Shown here one piece after another: positions 18,335 through 28,724 of a stretch of 64,000 nt of DNA (positions within the stretch are counted from its first letter, which is position 1; the number at the start of each line of letters is the position of its first letter). The translations under genes and the position numbers were made by a program. Source of the stretch: Actinomycetes bacterium (lineage in GTDB: Bacteria; Actinomycetota; Acidimicrobiia; Acidimicrobiales; RAAP-2); the NCBI GenBank assembly GCA_021782915.1, contig JAJXUK010000007.1:1-64000 (forward strand), given 5' to 3'. The notes beneath the pieces were generated by a model, which saw only the letters and a list, made by a program, of their open reading frames with translations, made no database searches and was not told where the DNA came from.

Positions 18335-19609
18335 GTGGTCACTCAACCTGAACAGGCCAAGCCACACGAGTTCAATCCGTGGCTTCGCGTCGCATCGCTC
18401 ATCGAGACCGCCGGGCACCAGCTCGGCCTGGCCGACGACATGATCCAGCGGATCATCCAGCCCGAGCGGATCCTCGAGGTGTCCGTGCCGGTGCGCATGG
18501 ACTCGGGGAGGATCCAGATGTTCACCGGCTGGCGGATCCAGCACGACACCTCACGCGGACCCGGCAAGGGCGGCATTCGCTTTCACCCCAGCGTCAACAC
18601 CGACGAGATCGCCGCGCTCAGCGCGGACATGTCCATCAAGTGCGCGGTGGTCAACATCCCCTACGGCGGGGCCAAGGGCGGCGTCAAGGTCGACCCGGAG
18701 GCCCTGTCACGCTCCGAGCTCGAGCGCCTGACGCGCCGCTACGCCTTCTCCATTGCCCCGATGATCGGCCCCGACCGCGACATCCCGGCCCCGGACATCA
18801 ACACCGACTTCCAGGTCATGAGCTGGATCATGGACACGGTCTCGATGCTGCGCGGGCACAACATGCCCGGTGTGGTCACCGGCAAGCCACTGTCCATCGG
18901 CGGCACCCTGGGCCACGCCGGCGCGACCTCGCTCGGCGTGACCATCTGCGCCGCGGCCATCCTGGAGCGCCTGGGCCGACCGATGAACGAGCAGCGCGTC
19001 ATCATCCAGGGCTACGGCAAGGTCGGCGCACCGCTGGTCAAGCTGCTGAGCGATCGCGGCATGAAGGTGGTGGGCATCTCCGACGTGCACGGGGCCATCC
19101 ACGTACCCGAGGGGATCAGCTACTCGATCCTGGCCAAGCACTTCGCCGAGGCGCACACCGTCGTCGGCTACCCCGGCGCCCTGCACGTGGGCGCCGAGGA
19201 GTTCTGGGCCATCCCGTCGGACATCGCGATTCCCGCGGCGCTGGGCGGGGTGATCACCGAGGACGTCGCCGAGGTCCTGTCGGCCTCCATCGTGATCGAG
19301 GCCGCGAATGGACCCACGACCGGCGAGGGCGCGGCCGTGCTGGCGCGCCGGGGCATTCAGGCGGTGCCCGACGTGCTGGCCAACGCGGGTGGAGTGGTGG
19401 CCTCGTACTTCGAGTGGGCCCAGGACCTGCAGGGCTTCATGTGGGAGCGCGAGCTGTTCACCCAGCGCCTGGAGAAGACGATGAGCGACGCCTTCAAGTA
19501 CGTCTGGCAGCGCCACCTGGAGCTGAACGTCACGCTGCGTGAGGCGGCCATCGCCGTGGGCGTGGAGCGCATCGCCGAGGCCACCGAGGTTCGCGGCCTC
19601 TTCCCCTGA
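18335..19609 (+). CDS. gdhA: Glutamate dehydrogenase (Glu/Leu/Phe/Val dehydrogenase)
   Basis: GGIRFHPSVNTDEIAALSADMSIKCAVVNIPYGGAKGGVKVDP; GTG start. Confidence 0.92.
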   Translation: MVTQPEQAKPHEFNPWLRVASLIETAGHQLGLADDMIQRIIQPERILEVSVPVRMDSGRIQMFTGWRIQHDTSRGPGKGGIRFHPSVNTDEIAALSADMSIKCAVVNIPYGGAKGGVKVDPEALSRSELERLTRRYAFSIAPMIGPDRDIPAPDINTDFQVMSWIMDTVSMLRGHNMPGVVTGKPLSIGGTLGHAGATSLGVTICAAAILERLGRPMNEQRVIIQGYGKVGAPLVKLLSDRGMKVVGISDVHGAIHVPEGISYSILAKHFAEAHTVVGYPGALHVGAEEFWAIPSDIAIPAALGGVITEDVAEVLSASIVIEAANGPTTGEGAAVLARRGIQAVPDVLANAGGVVASYFEWAQDLQGFMWERELFTQRLEKTMSDAFKYVWQRHLELNVTLREAAIAVGVERIAEATEVRGLFP

Positions 19610-19626
19610 TCCACCTCGCGCCACAA

Positions 19627-19667
19627 CACGACGAGGCCCCGGGGTCAGCCCCCGGGGCCTCGTCGTG
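19627..19667. terminator. Bidirectional terminator hairpin between convergent genes
   Basis: CACGACGAGGCCCCGGGG...CCCCGGGGCCTCGTCGTG. Confidence 0.8.
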
Positions 19668-19672
19668 TGCGC

Positions 19673-21250
19673 CTAGTTCTTCTCGATGCGGTGCTCGGAG
19701 ACCACGCGGTCCGGTCGTGCGAAGCCCTCGTAGATGGCCCCGACGCCCACGATGATCAGCATGACCAGCAGGGTGACCCACCCGTAGTTGAAGAGGGCGC
19801 CACGACCGCTGCTCAGCGAGCTCGGCCACACCACGTTGAGCAGCATCAGGCCCAGGTAGACGACCGCCCCGATCGTCACCGGCATGCCCCACTTGCCCAG
19901 GGTGAAGGAGCCACTCGGCTGCCAGCCCCGCCGGCGCGCGATGAGCGCTCCGAGGACCGTCAGCAGGAACGACAGGTAGATGCCCGACACCGCGAAGGAC
20001 ACCAGGGCGTAGAGCGCGTTGATGTGGGCCGGGTACTCGAACCACAGGATGTGCACGTTGTGCGACGGGTTGACCAGCACGAGCAGTACGAACAGGAACG
20101 GGATGATGACGCCGCTGATGATCGCGTTGACCGGTGTCTTGTGGCGCTCGGACACCTTGCCCAGCACGTTGCTCTTGGGCACCGCTCCGTCACGCGCCAG
20201 GGCGAAGGCCACCCGGGCCCCGGCTCCCTGCACGGCCGTGCCGCAGCTGAAGAAGGCGATGATGACCAGCACGAGGAAGAAGTCGCCCAGCCAACTCGGC
20301 AGGGCCGCCATGATCGAGGGCACGCCGCCCGTGACCACCCCGCCGATTCCCGACTTCGGGGTGGCCAGCAGCAGGCCCATCACCAGCACGAAGGAGGCGA
20401 TACCGCCGTAGAGCAGCGCGTTGCGCATCGCCTTGGGCACCTGGTTCTGGGCGTCCTTGGTCTCCTCGGAGATGTCGCCCGCGGACTCGAAGCCGTAGAA
20501 GATGTAGACGTTGGCCAGCACCGCGACCAACGCCGCGCCGGTCAGCCAGTGGCCGGCGAAGTTCACGCCGTACGGGTTCGTCTTGGCGTACTCGACGCCC
20601 TGGCTCGAGAAGAGGAACCCGAAGCCCTGGTGAAAGCCGTGGATGGCCAGAGCCAGGAAGACGCCGAAGGTCCCGATGGTCTCCACGTACACGCCCAGGC
20701 GAGCCACCCGGCCCATGATCTTGGCGCCCACGGAGTTGAGGATGCCCGACAGGACGATGAAGGCGCCCGTGATGACGAAGATGGTCAGGTGGTCCCCCGG
20801 GTTGAGGTTCGTCTTGAACCACGTGTTGAACAGGTCCGTCACGTAGCCCACGACGCCCGAGTCCACCGAGGCCACCGTCGCGAGCAGGGCGAAGCCGTAG
20901 ATCCAGCCCACGAACCATCCGTAGCGCGGACCGACGTTGTACTTGCCGTACTGATAGAGCGCCCCGGACAGCGGGTACTCGCTCGCGAGCTCACCGAAGA
21001 CCAGCGCCACCAACATCATGAAGCCGACCACGACCGGCATCGTCCAGATGTAGCGCGGTCCTCCGGCGGCCAGGCCGAGCACGTAGAGCGAGTAGATACC
21101 CACCATCGGGCTCAGGTAGCTGAAGGCCACCGAGAAGTTGTCGAAGAGTGACAGAACGCGATTGAGCTGGGGCCGATAGCCCAGCGCGGCGAGGCGTTCC
21201 TCATCACGCGATTCGACGCTGTTGTCTGCTGACATGTTCCCTCCCCCCAC
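19673..21250 (-). CDS. APC-superfamily amino acid permease
   Basis: 525-aa, ~12-14 [33 protein letters not shown]. Confidence 0.88.
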   Translation of the reverse strand: MGGGNMSADNSVESRDEERLAALGYRPQLNRVLSLFDNFSVAFSYLSPMVGIYSLYVLGLAAGGPRYIWTMPVVVGFMMLVALVFGELASEYPLSGALYQYGKYNVGPRYGWFVGWIYGFALLATVASVDSGVVGYVTDLFNTWFKTNLNPGDHLTIFVITGAFIVLSGILNSVGAKIMGRVARLGVYVETIGTFGVFLALAIHGFHQGFGFLFSSQGVEYAKTNPYGVNFAGHWLTGAALVAVLANVYIFYGFESAGDISEETKDAQNQVPKAMRNALLYGGIASFVLVMGLLLATPKSGIGGVVTGGVPSIMAALPSWLGDFFLVLVIIAFFSCGTAVQGAGARVAFALARDGAVPKSNVLGKVSERHKTPVNAIISGVIIPFLFVLLVLVNPSHNVHILWFEYPAHINALYALVSFAVSGIYLSFLLTVLGALIARRRGWQPSGSFTLGKWGMPVTIGAVVYLGLMLLNVVWPSSLSSGRGALFNYGWVTLLVMLIIVGVGAIYEGFARPDRVVSEHRIEKN

Positions 21251-21342
21251 GGGCCCTCGCCCCCGGATGCGCCCACGATATCCAGAGTTCGAAGCGTCAC
21301 TCAGGATTGTGCCATCGAAGTTTCCTGTGGCAACCTACGAGG

Positions 21343-21477
21343 ATGCGAGACGAGGAGCTGAGCCGCGACGAGCTGCTCGCGAGGCTGGCGAGCCTGCGCG
21401 AGGAGATCGAGCGCCTGCGCGAGGAGCTGCGCCGGGTGCGCCGCGAGACCCACGAGGTGCCCCCGCACCACGTCTGA
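21343..21477 (+). CDS. 44-aa coiled-coil small protein
   Basis: [44 protein letters not shown]; strong heptad pattern. Confidence 0.4.
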   Translation: MRDEELSRDELLARLASLREEIERLREELRRVRRETHEVPPHHV

Positions 21478-21527
21478 GACGCGATGAGGGCCCCGCTACG
21501 CTGCAGCCAGCGAGAAAGCGAGGGAAC

Positions 21528-22304
21528 ATGACGCGCATGCCGGCCGCCTTCGTGGGCCACGGAACGCCAATGAACGCCCTGGACCACAACCGCTACACCC
21601 AGGCCTGGAGCGACTTTGGCGCGAGCCTGCCCGACGTGCCACGAGCGGTTCTGGTGGTCTCGGCGCACTGGTACGTCAACGTGACGGCCGTCACGGCGAT
21701 GCGCGCGCCGCGTACGATCCACGACTTCTACGGCTTTCCCCCGGAGCTGTTCGACGTGCGCTACCCCGCGCCCGGGGATCCCGAGCTGGCCGAGCACGTG
21801 GCCGACGTGGTCAAGCCAACGTGGGTCGGCATGGACCACGACGGCTGGGGCATCGACCACGGGACCTGGTCGGTGCTGGTGCACATGTTCCCGCGCGCCG
21901 ACGTGCCCGTCCTGCAGCTCTCGCTGAACGCGGAGAAGGACTTTGACTGGCACTTCGACCTCGGCGCGCGCCTGGGGGCGTTGCGTGACGAGGGGGTGCT
22001 GATCCTGGGCAGCGGCAACGTGGTGCACAACCTGCGACTCATCGACTGGCGTCGACCGGGGGAGGGAACCGAGTGGGCCCATCGCTTTGACGACGACGTG
22101 AAGGCCACGATGGGCGAGTCGCCGAGTGAGCTGGGCCGCGCCCAGTCCCACCCGGACTACCGGATGGCCGTGCCGACGCCCGATCACTTCCTGCCTCTGG
22201 CCTACCTCGCCGGCCTGGCGAGCCAGTCCCAGTCGCGCTCGCGCACGATCGTGGACGGCTACGAGATGGGCTCGCTGTCGATGACCGCCTACGTCATCGA
22301 TTAG
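21528..22304 (+). CDS. LigB-type extradiol dioxygenase (DODA/YgiD-like)
   Basis: [63 protein letters not shown]. Confidence 0.88.
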   Translation: MTRMPAAFVGHGTPMNALDHNRYTQAWSDFGASLPDVPRAVLVVSAHWYVNVTAVTAMRAPRTIHDFYGFPPELFDVRYPAPGDPELAEHVADVVKPTWVGMDHDGWGIDHGTWSVLVHMFPRADVPVLQLSLNAEKDFDWHFDLGARLGALRDEGVLILGSGNVVHNLRLIDWRRPGEGTEWAHRFDDDVKATMGESPSELGRAQSHPDYRMAVPTPDHFLPLAYLAGLASQSQSRSRTIVDGYEMGSLSMTAYVID

Positions 22305-22525
22305 CGCTTGGCGCGCGCCGCACGGCGCACGCTCAGCACCAGCGTGGCCGTGGCCAGCAGCGGCAACAGCGCCACGGCCACGGCGTGCCAACCGGCTGAC
22401 ACGCTGATGAGTGCGACCAGGCCCAGGGCGAGCACGACCGCCACGAAGATCTCCGGCGTGTCGCCCACCAGCAGGTCCCACCAGAACATCCCGAAGCCAC
22501 GCAGCACGCGAGGCAGCCAGCTCAC
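22301..22525 (-). CDS. Small membrane protein
   Basis: 74-aa ORF with 2 TM, overlaps following/preceding operon genes. Confidence 0.6.
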   Translation of the reverse strand: MSWLPRVLRGFGMFWWDLLVGDTPEIFVAVVLALGLVALISVSAGWHAVAVALLPLLATATLVLSVRRAARAKR

Positions 22526-23286
22526 GAGGCGACCTCCAGGGACCTGCTCTCGCCGCGGCGCAGCGAACTGATCATTGCCGCGCTGATCAGCGCGTAGAAG
22601 GCCACCAGCGCGAGCAGGATAGCGTCGCTGCCCGGCCAGCGCACGCGCAGCGCCTCACCAGTCCAGAAGGTGCCAAAGCTCACCAGCATCACGCCGACGC
22701 CCATCTTCATCAGGTTCTCCGGCACGTTGGACAGCTGGCGCGCGACGATGAGTCCCACCCCACCGACCACGAGGATGGCCACGGCCGCCGTCAGTGAGGC
22801 CAGGCCGAGCCGGTGCGCCGAGACTCCCAGGGTCAACACGGCCACCACGACCTCGAGCCCCTCAAGGAAGACGCCCTTGAAGGCCATGACGAAGGCGACG
22901 CGGTCCCGGTCCGGACGAGTGGCCACGGCCTGCATCTCCGCGACAACCTCGCGATAGGCCTCGTCCTCGTCGTGCAGGGCCTTGAGCCCGGCCGCGCGCA
23001 GGATCGCCTTGCGCAGCCACTGCAGACCGAAGATGAGCAGGATGCCGCCCACGACGAGTCGCAGGGCGCTCAGCGGCACGTGCACGAGCGCGGGTCCGAT
23101 GGCGGCGACGAGGGCCCCCAGGACCAGTACGGCCGCGCCCGTTCCCTCGAGCGCGCTGCGCCAGCCGCGCGTGTGACCGACCGCCAAGACGATGGTCAGG
23201 GCCTCCACCATCTCCACCGCGCAGGCGAGGAACACCGCCCCCACCAAGACCACATCGCTGGTGCTCACCGTCGCTGCCACGATCAC
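22522..23286 (-). CDS. COG4280-like multi-TM membrane protein
   Basis: VGAVFLACAVEMVEALTIVLAVGHTRGWRSALEG; GTG start overlapping upstream ATPase stop. Confidence 0.65.
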   Translation of the reverse strand: MIVAATVSTSDVVLVGAVFLACAVEMVEALTIVLAVGHTRGWRSALEGTGAAVLVLGALVAAIGPALVHVPLSALRLVVGGILLIFGLQWLRKAILRAAGLKALHDEDEAYREVVAEMQAVATRPDRDRVAFVMAFKGVFLEGLEVVVAVLTLGVSAHRLGLASLTAAVAILVVGGVGLIVARQLSNVPENLMKMGVGVMLVSFGTFWTGEALRVRWPGSDAILLALVAFYALISAAMISSLRRGESRSLEVAS

Positions 23287-24371
23287 TGAACGCCCTCCTG
23301 TACCGGTAACACGAAGTTTGCGGCGGGATCGAAACACACGCGAACGGTTTCATCACGCTCGTGACGCTCTCCGGAGAAGACCTTAGTCACGAAGTGCTCG
23401 GGCCCGATCTGGACCACGTGCTCGTAGCCGCGACCGACGAAGGCCACGTCGCGCACCTCACCCACGATGCCGTCGTGGCCGCTGCGCTCCAGGCGCACGC
23501 CGGCCGCGCGAACGAAGAGGCGCACCGGCGCGTCCGGGTCCAGGGCGATGGGCGCTCGGGCCGACACTCGATGGTCTTGTGCGAAGGGCAGCGCCACGTC
23601 GAAGCCGCTCGCACCGCACGGACACAGCAGCGTGGCGGGCAACTCGGCGGCCAGTCCGGTGAATCGGGCCACGAAGGCGCTCACGGGGTCGCGATAGACC
23701 TTCTCCGGCGGTCCAGACTGCACGACGCGCCCGTGGTTGAGCACGCAGATCTGATCGGCCATCGCGAAGGCTTCAGACTGGTCGTGGGTGATGTAGATGG
23801 CGGTGATGCCGGCCGTGCGCGTGAGCGTGGAGATCTCGATGCGCAATTGCTCACGCCGGTCCGCGTCCAAGTTCGACAGCGGTTCGTCGAACAGAATCAG
23901 GCCCGCGTCGGCGGCCAACGCGCGCGCGAGAGCGACACGCTGCTGCTCGCCGCCGGAGAGCTGGGAGGGGAAGCGATCGGCCAGGTTCGAAATGCCCACC
24001 CGATCAAGCAGATCACTGACTCTCTCACGCCGCTCCGCGCTCGGCCGGCGATGCAGAGCAAAGCCCACGTTCTGGCGCACGGTCAGGTGGGGCCACAGGG
24101 CGTAGTCCTGGAACACCATCGAGAGCTGGCGCCTCTCCGGGGGCACGAAGACGCGTGACGACACCACCAGCTGCTCGCCGATGCGAATCTCCCCCGAACT
24201 GGGCCGCTCGATGCCGGCGATGCAGCGCAGCAGCGTCGTCTTGCCCGAGCCCGAGGGGCCCAGTAGGACCGCGAACTCACCGGCGCCGACCTCGATCGAG
24301 ACCTCGTCGAGGGCGAGCTTGTCGCCGAAGACCTTTTCCACCGAGCTGATCGAGACCGAGACGGCTTTCAT
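23283..24371 (-). CDS. Fe(III)-type ABC transporter ATP-binding protein (FbpC/PotA-like)
   Basis: GPSGSGKTTLLRCIAGIERPSSG, LSGGEQQRVALARALA, LILFDEPLSNLD. Confidence 0.9.
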   Translation of the reverse strand: MKAVSVSISSVEKVFGDKLALDEVSIEVGAGEFAVLLGPSGSGKTTLLRCIAGIERPSSGEIRIGEQLVVSSRVFVPPERRQLSMVFQDYALWPHLTVRQNVGFALHRRPSAERRERVSDLLDRVGISNLADRFPSQLSGGEQQRVALARALAADAGLILFDEPLSNLDADRREQLRIEISTLTRTAGITAIYITHDQSEAFAMADQICVLNHGRVVQSGPPEKVYRDPVSAFVARFTGLAAELPATLLCPCGASGFDVALPFAQDHRVSARAPIALDPDAPVRLFVRAAGVRLERSGHDGIVGEVRDVAFVGRGYEHVVQIGPEHFVTKVFSGERHERDETVRVCFDPAANFVLPVQEGVQ

Positions 24372-26128
24372 GAACTCACTCCACTCCATCCGATGCGTCG
24401 CCAGCCCCGCGGCGTGAATACCCGAAAGAGCCCCAGGGCTACGACGATGACTAAGAACATCTCCACCAGGGCCACGACCGTCATGGCGGTACCCGTGCCG
24501 ATCTCGTAGTTTCCCAAATAGGCCTGAATCGTCACCGAGAGCGGCTCCTGGCTCGGCGCGTAGAGGATCTGGCAGATGGGTAGTTCCGCGATGGTCTTGG
24601 CGAAGGTGAGCAGCCAGCCCCAGAGCATGACGCGCGACACCAGCGGCAGGGTCGTCGTACGCCACGTGCGCCAGAGTCCCGCACCGTGCACCCGCGCCGC
24701 CTCGCCCAACGAGGACTGGATCTGCCCCAGCGGGCCCGCCAGGAGTCGTGTCTGGCCCGGCAGGGCCGTGGCCACCAGCGCCAGCATGAGCAGTGGCAGG
24801 GTCTTGTAGAGGTTGATCACGTGCAACGTGATGACGGGCAGGTTGTAGAAGAAGATGTAGCCGACACCCAGGACGACGCCGGGCACGGCCACCGAGCCCA
24901 GGAGGAGGAAGTCGGTCACTCGCTGACTCCACCCCGAGGTTCCAGACGCCAGGCGCCGGGCGAAGACGAACGCCAGAACCGCGGTGAGAGTCGCTACGCC
25001 GAGCGCGATCTGGTTCGAGAGCAGGAGCGGACCGCTGAAGCCCTTGCCGGCCACTGACGGCGACAGCGCCTGGCGGTAGTAGGTCGTGGTGAGGCGCACC
25101 GCGCCGCCGGCGTAGATGCCCAGGTCGCGCACGAAGGAACCCAGGACCGCGCCCACCAGCGGGACCCCGACGGATACCGCGAAGAGCAGTCCGATGCCGG
25201 CCGAGACGAGCCACCGAGACGCGGGGGCGAACTCGCGACGCCGGATCTCGCGCGAGCGTCCGGACAATACGGCGTAGGAGCGACGCGTGGTCGTTCGATA
25301 CTGCAGGACGATCGGCGGCACCGTGGTCAAGATCAGCACGATGGCCATGACCGCGGCGACCGAGAAGTTCGCGGGGAACGAGCTGATCGCGCTGAAGAGC
25401 GTGTAGGTCGCCATCGGGAAGTGCGTGTGATAGGCGAGTGTGAAGGGCACCCCGAAGTCACTCATGGTCTCGGCGAAGCTGATCGCGAAGGCGCTGAAGA
25501 GCGCCGGAGCGACCATGGGTAAGACAGTTCGCAGCGTGGCGAGGCGTCCCGCGCCATGCACGCGCGCGGCGTCCTCGTACTCCGAGCCGAGGCCGTGCAG
25601 GCCGGCCGACATCACGAAGTACGCAAAGGGCAGCGACGCCGTCGTCAAGACGACGATGATGCCGAAGGGTCCCATGAACTCGCCATAGAGCCACGAGGTG
25701 GGCAGGCCGATGGCGGAGGCCGAGCCGTACGGCTGCAGCACGTCGACCCAACTGAGCGTCATCATCCACGTCGGCACGAGGAACAGCAGCCACATCAGGA
25801 TCGGCCACAGCCGTCGACCGAAGACGTTGGTGCGGTGCACAAGCCAGGCCAAGGTCGTCGATAGCGCCACGGCCAGCACCGACACCACCACCGAGACCCA
25901 CAGCGAGTTGAACAGTCCCTGGCCCGTCACACCCGAGAGTGCCTCGCTCACGTAGCGAAGGGTGAAGAGCTGGCTGCCCTGGCCGAAGAGTCTCGGACTG
26001 GTGGCCAGCAGGATGAAGCAGCCCACCGGGGCCACGATGAGCAGGCCCAGCACAAGCCACAACGCAATGCCCGAAAGTCTGCGGCCCCTCTCTCGCCCCA
26101 ACTGCAGAGTCCCTGCGGTACTGCTCAC
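24368..26128 (-). CDS. Fe(III)-type ABC transporter permease (two fused TM domains, FbpB-like)
   Basis: Two BPD_transp_1-type EAA loops (EYEDAARVHGAGRLATLRTVLPMV; SLGEAARVHGAGLWRTWRTTTLPLV). Confidence 0.88.
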   Translation of the reverse strand: MSSTAGTLQLGRERGRRLSGIALWLVLGLLIVAPVGCFILLATSPRLFGQGSQLFTLRYVSEALSGVTGQGLFNSLWVSVVVSVLAVALSTTLAWLVHRTNVFGRRLWPILMWLLFLVPTWMMTLSWVDVLQPYGSASAIGLPTSWLYGEFMGPFGIIVVLTTASLPFAYFVMSAGLHGLGSEYEDAARVHGAGRLATLRTVLPMVAPALFSAFAISFAETMSDFGVPFTLAYHTHFPMATYTLFSAISSFPANFSVAAVMAIVLILTTVPPIVLQYRTTTRRSYAVLSGRSREIRRREFAPASRWLVSAGIGLLFAVSVGVPLVGAVLGSFVRDLGIYAGGAVRLTTTYYRQALSPSVAGKGFSGPLLLSNQIALGVATLTAVLAFVFARRLASGTSGWSQRVTDFLLLGSVAVPGVVLGVGYIFFYNLPVITLHVINLYKTLPLLMLALVATALPGQTRLLAGPLGQIQSSLGEAARVHGAGLWRTWRTTTLPLVSRVMLWGWLLTFAKTIAELPICQILYAPSQEPLSVTIQAYLGNYEIGTGTAMTVVALVEMFLVIVVALGLFRVFTPRGWRRIGWSGVSS

Positions 26129-26153
26129 GTCACTCCTTTGGCCACGTACGGGT

Positions 26154-26185
26154 GACGGCACCGCGGCCGGAGCCGCGGTGCCGTC
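26154..26185 (-). promoter_or_regulatory. Operon-internal hairpin with UNCG tetraloop between SBP and permease genes
   Basis: Minus strand GACGGCACCGCGGC-TCCG-GCCGCGGTGCCGTC, perfect 14-bp stem. Confidence 0.7.
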
Positions 26186-26217
26186 GACAACGGTTGTCTC
26201 GTCGGGGAGGGAGCGGG

Positions 26218-27306
26218 CTAACCGTTGTTGATGTTGCTGGTGAACCAGGCGTTAATGGTGTTCTCCAGCGGACCCCAGACGTAGGGGTTGATCGTCTGCA
26301 TTGGCACGCTCGTCAGCGGCGGGATCACGCCGTTCGCGGGCTTCTCGCCATTGAGCACGGGCCAGAACAGCGAGTCGCCCTGCGGGTCGCCCGTCTGCAT
26401 CACGTGCTGGCCGGCGGGGGTGAGCAACCAGTCGACGAACTTCTGGGCCTCGGCGCGCACGTCGGCCGGCATCTTCCCGTCGATTCCGATGCAGCCCGGC
26501 AGCGCCGTCACCGGGTTCAGGTACGCCACGTGCAGCGACTTCGTCGTGCTGATCTCCTGGCCGTAGCCGGCCGAGGACTGGATGATCGCCATCTTGATGG
26601 TGTGCGACTGGATCGCGCCCAGCGTGGGTCCGTTGGTGGCATTGATCACCAGACCGTTGGCCTTGAGCTTCTCCAGGTAGGCCTCGCCGGCCTTGACCGC
26701 GGCCGCCGTCGAGCCCCGCTTGTAGTGGCCCAGGTAGTTCATGAGACCGGCGATGAGCGGGTAGGTCGGACCGGACTGGGTCGGGTCGTTCATGCCCAGC
26801 ATCCCCTTGTACTTGGCCTCGGTGAGCTGTGCCCACGTCTTGGGCAGCTCGGCGGCCGAGATCTGAGCCGAGTCGTAGACGAGGGCGCCGGTGGCGGTCA
26901 GGCCCGTCGGCACCCAGCTGCCATCCGCCGGGATGTTGGCCCGACCAACGTTGTTGAAGTCGACCCTGGGCACGATGCCCTTGGCGAGCATGCCCTGGCG
27001 GTCCAGCGCGGCGAAGGCGGTCGAGCCGTCGACCCAGAGCACGCCCCACTTCGGGTTGTTGCGCTCGGCCTGGATCTGCTGCAGGAGCGGTCCAGTGGAG
27101 TTGTCGTTCAGCGTGACGGTGAAGCCCGGGTGTGTGCTGTTGAACGCAGCGACCGCGGCCTTGTCATAGCCCTGGGCCGAGTAGACGACGAGTGTAGGGC
27201 CCTGCGCGGCGCCGGCATCGTTCGTCAGAGGGACCAAGGGAATCAGACTGCCCGCGATAAGTGCGCCGAGGAGCAACGTCCGCGTCTTGAAGGTGGTGTG
27301 TGCCAT
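26218..27306 (-). CDS. ABC transporter iron/thiamine-type substrate-binding protein
   Basis: Signal peptide; LVVYSAQGYDKAAVAAFNSTHPGFTVTL typical of Fbp-type SBP. Confidence 0.87.
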   Translation of the reverse strand: MAHTTFKTRTLLLGALIAGSLIPLVPLTNDAGAAQGPTLVVYSAQGYDKAAVAAFNSTHPGFTVTLNDNSTGPLLQQIQAERNNPKWGVLWVDGSTAFAALDRQGMLAKGIVPRVDFNNVGRANIPADGSWVPTGLTATGALVYDSAQISAAELPKTWAQLTEAKYKGMLGMNDPTQSGPTYPLIAGLMNYLGHYKRGSTAAAVKAGEAYLEKLKANGLVINATNGPTLGAIQSHTIKMAIIQSSAGYGQEISTTKSLHVAYLNPVTALPGCIGIDGKMPADVRAEAQKFVDWLLTPAGQHVMQTGDPQGDSLFWPVLNGEKPANGVIPPLTSVPMQTINPYVWGPLENTINAWFTSNINNG

Positions 27307-27397
27307 GGCGCACTGTCTAGAGGGGTCGTCTTACCTGATGGTGATGGAATCGACACGGTGACGCAAAAGTTACGCATCGTGCTGTTCACACGTCGGC

Positions 27398-27976
27398 TCA
27401 GTCGGACGGGTTGGCGGCGGTGTCGCGTGCTCGCAGCTCATCTTCCAGGGCCGCCGGGTCCAGGCCGCGGCTGCGCAGCAGAAGCAGCAGGTGGAACCAG
27501 AGGTCCGCCGCCTCTGCGAGCACGCGCTCCTCGGACTCGGCCAACGCGGCCACCACCACCTCGACGGCCTCCTCGCCGACCTTGCGCGCCACGCGCGCGG
27601 TGCCCTCGCCGAGAGTGCGCGCGACGTAGGAGTTCGCGTCGCCACTGGCCTCGCGCTGGAGTATTCGCCGCCACAGCCACGGCGTGAAGCACGAGGTGGA
27701 CCCGTCGTGACAGGCAGGTCCGCTCGCGCGCACGCGCACCAGCAGCGCGTCATCATCGCAGTCGGGAATGATCTCTTGCACGCGCAGCTCGTTGCCCGAC
27801 GTCTCGCCCTTGCGCCACAGGCGCTGGCGAGAGCGCGAGAAGAAGTGCACGAGCCCGCTCTGGCGCGTGCGCTCGAGGGCCTCGTCGTCCATCCAGCCGA
27901 GCATGAGAATCCGCCCGGTGACCTCGTCCTGGATCAGGGCGGCCCGCAGGTCTGCGTCGCGGGTCTGCTCAGTCAT
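27398..27976 (-). CDS. hisIE: Bifunctional phosphoribosyl-AMP cyclohydrolase/phosphoribosyl-ATP pyrophosphatase
   Basis: LMLGWMDDEALERTRQSGLVHFFSRSRQRLWRKGETSGN, DCDDDALLVRV, GEEAVEVVVAAL. Confidence 0.93.
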   Translation of the reverse strand: MTEQTRDADLRAALIQDEVTGRILMLGWMDDEALERTRQSGLVHFFSRSRQRLWRKGETSGNELRVQEIIPDCDDDALLVRVRASGPACHDGSTSCFTPWLWRRILQREASGDANSYVARTLGEGTARVARKVGEEAVEVVVAALAESEERVLAEAADLWFHLLLLLRSRGLDPAALEDELRARDTAANPSD

Positions 27977-28724
27977 GGCTCCTCCTCACCGGGCGCAGGG
28001 CGACGCCCAGCCCTTGAATCTCCGCGCGAAGTCCCGGCAGTCCCGCCGGATTCTCGTGCACGATCGAGGCCACGAGGGCCGCGTCGGCCACCGCGAGTGC
28101 CTCAGCCACGTGGCGTGCGTTGCCGGCGCCGCCCGAGGCGATGACCGGGATCGCCACCGCCTCGCGCACGCGGCGCGTCAGATCCAGGTCGTAGCCCTCA
28201 CGATGCCCGTCGCGCTCAATGGACGTCAGCAGGATCTCACCCGCGCCGCGCTCGGCCACCTCTCGGGCCCAGGGCACCGTGGCCACTTTGGTCGCCACGC
28301 GACCGCCGTGCGTGTGAACGAGGTCCGCACCCGAGTCGATGGCCACGACGACGGCCTGGGAGCCAAAGCGCTCGGCGATCTGTGTGATGAGCCCCGGGCT
28401 GGCCAGCGCAGCCGAGTTGACCGAGACGCGGTCGGCACCGGCCTCGATGATGCGCGACGCGTCCTGCACGCTGCGCACGCCTCCACCAACGGTGAACGGA
28501 ATGTCCAGGGCGTCAGCCACGGCCGTGACCACGTCCACCATGATCTCGGCCTCGGTCGGAGTGGCCGCGATGTCCAAGAACACGAGCTCATCAGCCCCGC
28601 CGCGAGCGTAGAAGGCGGCGAGCTCGACGGGATCACCCACGTCGCGCAGGCCCACGAAGCTCACGCCCTTGACGACGCGCCCGTGAGCGACGTCTAGACA
28701 GGGGATCAGTCGCGCGAGAGGCAT
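27969..28724 (-). CDS. hisF: Imidazole glycerol phosphate synthase cyclase subunit
   Basis: RLIPCLDVAHGRVVKGVSFVGLRDVGDPVELA. Confidence 0.95.
   Translation of the reverse strand: MPLARLIPCLDVAHGRVVKGVSFVGLRDVGDPVELAAFYARGGADELVFLDIAATPTEAEIMVDVVTAVADALDIPFTVGGGVRSVQDASRIIEAGADRVSVNSAALASPGLITQIAERFGSQAVVVAIDSGADLVHTHGGRVATKVATVPWAREVAERGAGEILLTSIERDGHREGYDLDLTRRVREAVAIPVIASGGAGNARHVAEALAVADAALVASIVHENPAGLPGLRAEIQGLGVALRPVRRSHD

Noticed and set aside
19667-21151. 494-aa plus-strand ORF antisense to the APC permease
   Set aside because: Same antisense GC artefact ([10 protein letters not shown]...RRQ composition); permease on minus strand is convincing
26152-27687. 511-aa plus-strand ORF across SBP and hisIE
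   Set aside because: Crosses two well-supported minus-strand genes; composition-driven ORF
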